Below are positions 61,345 to 64,000 of a DNA stretch of 64,000 nt, in pieces (position 1 is the stretch's first letter; every line of letters starts with the position of its first letter). Location of the stretch: the NCBI GenBank assembly GCA_965205725.1, contig OZ242189.1, forward strand, positions 992,001 through 1,056,000. The letters run 5' to 3'. This stretch comes from G965205725 sp965205725 (lineage in GTDB: Bacteria; Pseudomonadota; Gammaproteobacteria; Pseudomonadales; Halieaceae). Under the pieces are notes generated by a model. It saw only the letters and a list, made by a program, of their open reading frames with translations. It was not told the origin of the DNA and searched no databases. The position numbers were made by a program, and so were the translations under genes.

Positions 61345-61563
61345 ATGGCAAAAGAAGATCAAATTGAAATGGAAGGTGAAGTCATTGATACCCTGCCCAA
61401 TACTACTTTCCGGGTTCAATTAGAAAACGGCCACATAGTGACCGCTCATATTTCCGGGAAAATGCGTAAGAACTACATTCGTATTCTGACGGGTGACAAA
61501 GTGCGCGTAGAGCTAACGCCTTACGACCTGACTAAAGGCCGTATTACTTACCGAGCCCGCTAA
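61345..61563 (+). CDS. infA: Translation initiation factor IF-1
   Basis: IF-1 is a 72-residue OB-fold protein binding the ribosomal A site during initiation. MAKEDQIEMEGEVIDTLPNT begins the conserved sequence and GRITYRAR ends it. ATG 61345 is the true start, with AAGGAA upstream; a GTG 18 bases earlier lies within the leader. Its stop overlaps that of the convergent clpA. Confidence 0.97.
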   Translation: MAKEDQIEMEGEVIDTLPNTTFRVQLENGHIVTAHISGKMRKNYIRILTGDKVRVELTPYDLTKGRITYRAR

Positions 61564-63842
61564 ACCGTCTCTTCGACCAGCTCGTCGGTCTTTTCTACTT
61601 CGACGACTAGTTGGTCTGTCTTATGATCCAGACTGACCAGCGCGGTACCACCTTCTTTCGATAAATTGCCAAACAGCACCATCTCCGCCAGCGGTTTCTT
61701 GATATGTTCCTGGATAACCCGCTCCATAGGCCGGGCGCCCATGCTCACGTCGTAACCCTTTTCGAGCAGCCACAGCCGTGCATCCTCATCGACAACCAGA
61801 TTAACTCGTTTTTCATCGAGTTGAGACTGCAACTCCATCAAAAACTTATCGACCACTGTTAAAATGACCTCTGTGCCCAAGGGCTCAAACTGGATAATGC
61901 TGTCCAGGCGATTCCGGAATTCCGGCGTAAACATCCGCGTGATTGTCTCTATGGCGTCTGTGCTGTGATCCTGTGTAGCGAAACCCATGGAGCGCCGACT
62001 GATGCTCTCCGCTCCCGCGTTGGTGGTCATAATCAAAATCACATTGCGGAAATCGGCACGGCGGCCATTGTTATCCGTTAGAGAACCGTGATCCATCACC
62101 TGCAATAGCAGATTGAATACTTCCGGATGTGCCTTCTCCACTTCATCGAGCAACACCACAGAATGCGGATTTTTGGTCACCGCCTCGGTCAATAAACCAC
62201 CCTGGTCAAAACCCACATAGCCTGGTGGCGCACCAATCAATCTCGACACTGTATGGCGCTCCATGTACTCAGACATGTCGAATCGAACCAACTCAAGGCC
62301 CATAATTTTTGCTAGCTGTCGGCTAACCTCGGTTTTACCCACACCCGTTGGACCGGCAAACAAAAAGGAGCCTATCGGTTTTTCTGAAGGCTTGAGCCCC
62401 GCACGGGCGAGCTTGATAGCGGTGGCTAAACTGTCGATGGGCTTGTCCTGGCCAAACACAACCATTTTCAAATTAGTGTCCAGTTTGGCCAATGCTTCTT
62501 TATCAGACGCGCTGACAGATTTAGGTGGTATACGAGCGATCTTTGCCACCACGCTTTCAATGTCGCCTACACCAATGACTTTTTTGCGCTTCGATGGTGT
62601 TTGTAACTGTTGATAAGCCCCGGCCTCGTCAATCACGTCTATCGCTTTATCGGGCAAGAAACGGTCAGTGATATAGCGTTCCGCCAGGTCTGATGCAGCA
62701 CGCAACGCTTTGTTGGTGTAACGCAGCTTGTGATGATCTTCAAAACGGCTCTTTAAGCCCTTCAAAATCAGATAAGTTTCATCGGCAGATGGTTCTAGAA
62801 CATCGACTTTCTGGAAACGGCGACTTAAGGCCTTGTCCTTATCAAATATTCCGCGATACTCCTGAAAAGTCGTTGAGCCGATGCCACGCAATTTGCCTGA
62901 TGCCAGCAGCGGCTTGAGCAGATTGGACGCATCCATGACTCCGCCAGAGGCAGCGCCCGCGCCAATAATAGTATGAATCTCGTCTATAAAAAGAATCGCG
63001 CCTTCACGTTCTTTAAGTTCCGCCAGTAAACCTTTCAACCGTTTCTCAAAATCACCACGGTACTTGGTGCCAGCCAATAGTGACCCTAAATCCAGAGAGT
63101 ACACAACGCTGTCTTTGAGGACATCTGGCACTTCACCGTCTACAATGAGTTTGGCTAATCCTTCAGCAATAGCGGTTTTTCCAACACCTGACTCACCCAC
63201 TAACAATGGATTGTTTTTCCGGCGGCGCGACAATATTTGCGAGACGCGCTCTACTTCTGCGAGCCGACCTATTAAGGGGTCAATTTTTCCCTCGGCGGCT
63301 TCTTCATTTAGGTTGGTCGCAAACTTGTCCAGCATACCGCCTTCGCTGTCACCCGGCTCTGATTCTTCGCCGGCCAACTGCTCAGAGTCTGCCTCGGCGT
63401 CATCGCCTACTTTGGAAATGCCGTGGGTGATATATTTGACAATATCCAGCCTGGCCACGCGCTGCATTTTCAAAAAGTAAACGGCCTGGCTTTCCTGCTC
63501 GCTGAAAATTGCAACCAGGACATTGGCACCGGTAACCTCATCCCTGCTGGATGACTGGACATGGAAAACAGCACGCTGCAATACGCGCTGAAAACCGAGT
63601 GTCGGCTGTGTGTCTCGGGCTTCTTCACCTTCGGGAATTAGCGGTGTGGTCGCGTCGACAAATTCGGTCAGGTCGCCGCGCAAGCTGCCAACATCGGCGC
63701 CGCAGGCGTTTAGAACTTTTATGGCGTCATTATTATCCAGTAGCGCAAGCAGTAAGTGTTCCACCGTCATAAATTCATGGCGTTTTGAGCGGGCATTGTT
63801 AAACGCTTCGTTCAGAGTTAATTCCAGGTCTTTACTGAGCAT
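61560..63842 (-). CDS. clpA: ATP-dependent Clp protease ATP-binding subunit ClpA
   Basis: ClpA is the AAA+ unfoldase of ClpAP and receives N-degron substrates from ClpS. The 760-residue protein has an N-domain of two Clp repeats (LTLNEAFNNARSKRHEFMT onward, 1-145), two AAA modules with Walker A GESGVGKT and GPTGVGKT, and the GYVGFDQGGLLTEAV pore region. The tail carries no M-domain, distinguishing it from ClpB. It lies 14 bases after the clpS stop and is convergent with infA, sharing 4 bp. Confidence 0.97.
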   Translation of the reverse strand: MLSKDLELTLNEAFNNARSKRHEFMTVEHLLLALLDNNDAIKVLNACGADVGSLRGDLTEFVDATTPLIPEGEEARDTQPTLGFQRVLQRAVFHVQSSSRDEVTGANVLVAIFSEQESQAVYFLKMQRVARLDIVKYITHGISKVGDDAEADSEQLAGEESEPGDSEGGMLDKFATNLNEEAAEGKIDPLIGRLAEVERVSQILSRRRKNNPLLVGESGVGKTAIAEGLAKLIVDGEVPDVLKDSVVYSLDLGSLLAGTKYRGDFEKRLKGLLAELKEREGAILFIDEIHTIIGAGAASGGVMDASNLLKPLLASGKLRGIGSTTFQEYRGIFDKDKALSRRFQKVDVLEPSADETYLILKGLKSRFEDHHKLRYTNKALRAASDLAERYITDRFLPDKAIDVIDEAGAYQQLQTPSKRKKVIGVGDIESVVAKIARIPPKSVSASDKEALAKLDTNLKMVVFGQDKPIDSLATAIKLARAGLKPSEKPIGSFLFAGPTGVGKTEVSRQLAKIMGLELVRFDMSEYMERHTVSRLIGAPPGYVGFDQGGLLTEAVTKNPHSVVLLDEVEKAHPEVFNLLLQVMDHGSLTDNNGRRADFRNVILIMTTNAGAESISRRSMGFATQDHSTDAIETITRMFTPEFRNRLDSIIQFEPLGTEVILTVVDKFLMELQSQLDEKRVNLVVDEDARLWLLEKGYDVSMGARPMERVIQEHIKKPLAEMVLFGNLSKEGGTALVSLDHKTDQLVVEVEKTDELVEETV

Positions 63843-63856
63843 GTACCGCCTCCGGC

Positions 63857-64000
63857 TTATTCCCCTGACGCTTCAATTTCGCAGAGAAGTGGATGCTGAT
63901 TTTCACGGGCGTATTGGTTTACTTCCGCTGCCTTGGTCTCTGCAATATCGCGAGCATAGATGCCGCACACGCCGCGTCCTTGAGCATGTACAGTCAACAT
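63857..64000 (-). CDS. clpS: ATP-dependent Clp protease adaptor ClpS (3' partial fragment)
   Basis: The last 47 codons are visible; the gene continues beyond the right edge. The sequence MLTVHAQGRGVCGIYAR then IAETKAAEVNQYARENQHPLLCEIE matches the ClpS C-terminal half, including the Val-His region of the N-degron pocket. The Met at 64000 is internal to the family alignment and is not the start, since ClpS normally runs to about 106 residues. clpS followed by clpA is the standard operon. Confidence 0.93.
   Translation of the reverse strand: MLTVHAQGRGVCGIYARDIAETKAAEVNQYARENQHPLLCEIEASGE

Noticed and set aside
1..64000. CRISPR arrays, tRNA or rRNA genes, prophage
   Set aside because: No regularly spaced repeats, no cloverleaf-like gene with a TTC-A loop and CCA end, no rRNA core sequence and no phage structural genes were recognised by eye.

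Overview
The window reads as a chromosomal segment of a free-living, aerobic, Gram-negative gammaproteobacterium of roughly even base composition. The clearest phylogenetic cue is gene order. The right end carries cysG, serS, crcB, rarA, lolA, ftsK, trxB, aat, bpt, infA, clpA and clpS in an arrangement I know from Pseudomonas and its relatives. cysB next to thrH points the same way. The catabolic content (many acyl-CoA dehydrogenases, a P450, propionyl-CoA metabolism, a sulfatase) would fit a marine lipid-degrading relative, but I cannot name a genus.

Layout. 1-2.8 kb: moaE (5' end outside the window), a flavin reductase, a zinc-ribbon NUDIX hydrolase and rmuC. 3.2-11.3 kb: a same-strand lipid or terpenoid catabolic block with an MBL-fold hydrolase, a pair of acyl-CoA dehydrogenases, a cytochrome P450, a PIG3-type oxidoreductase, an SDR pseudogene interrupted by a 139-bp MITE, a GST-like protein, a SnoaL-like protein and an SDR. 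11.4-17.7 kb: exonuclease III, a YajC-like protein, a D-cysteine desulfhydrase-like enzyme, an amino-acid:Na+ symporter whose 3' end is built from a stray glmS fragment, a 5'-nucleotidase, cysB and thrH. pabB follows on the minus strand.

19.6-27.8 kb is a complete propionyl-CoA to succinyl-CoA operon: an atypical two-subunit acyl-CoA carboxylase, methylmalonyl-CoA epimerase, methylmalonyl-CoA mutase and MeaB. It could absorb propionyl-CoA made by the upstream catabolic block. 28-39 kb: a secreted S1/P1 nuclease, an LTA-synthase-like phosphoglycerol transferase with a secreted GDPD-like protein, glmS, a UDP-sugar dehydrogenase, a membrane hydrolase, a third acyl-CoA dehydrogenase and a secreted sulfatase.

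39.8-42.2 kb is a small accessory island: a class I Fic/VbhA-type toxin-antitoxin pair between two perfect inverted repeats and a decayed ISNCY-like transposase. 42.3-47.8 kb is an aa3/caa3-type cytochrome c oxidase operon with heme O synthase. 48-64 kb is housekeeping, including aat, bpt, clpA and clpS (last 47 residues only), which are the bacterial N-degron machinery.

I found no tRNA, rRNA, CRISPR array or prophage. The most unusual items are sequence scars rather than a new gene system: the glmS fragment that supplies the symporter C-terminus, the in-frame MITE insertion in an SDR gene, and the two perfect inverted repeats that contain gene stop codons.
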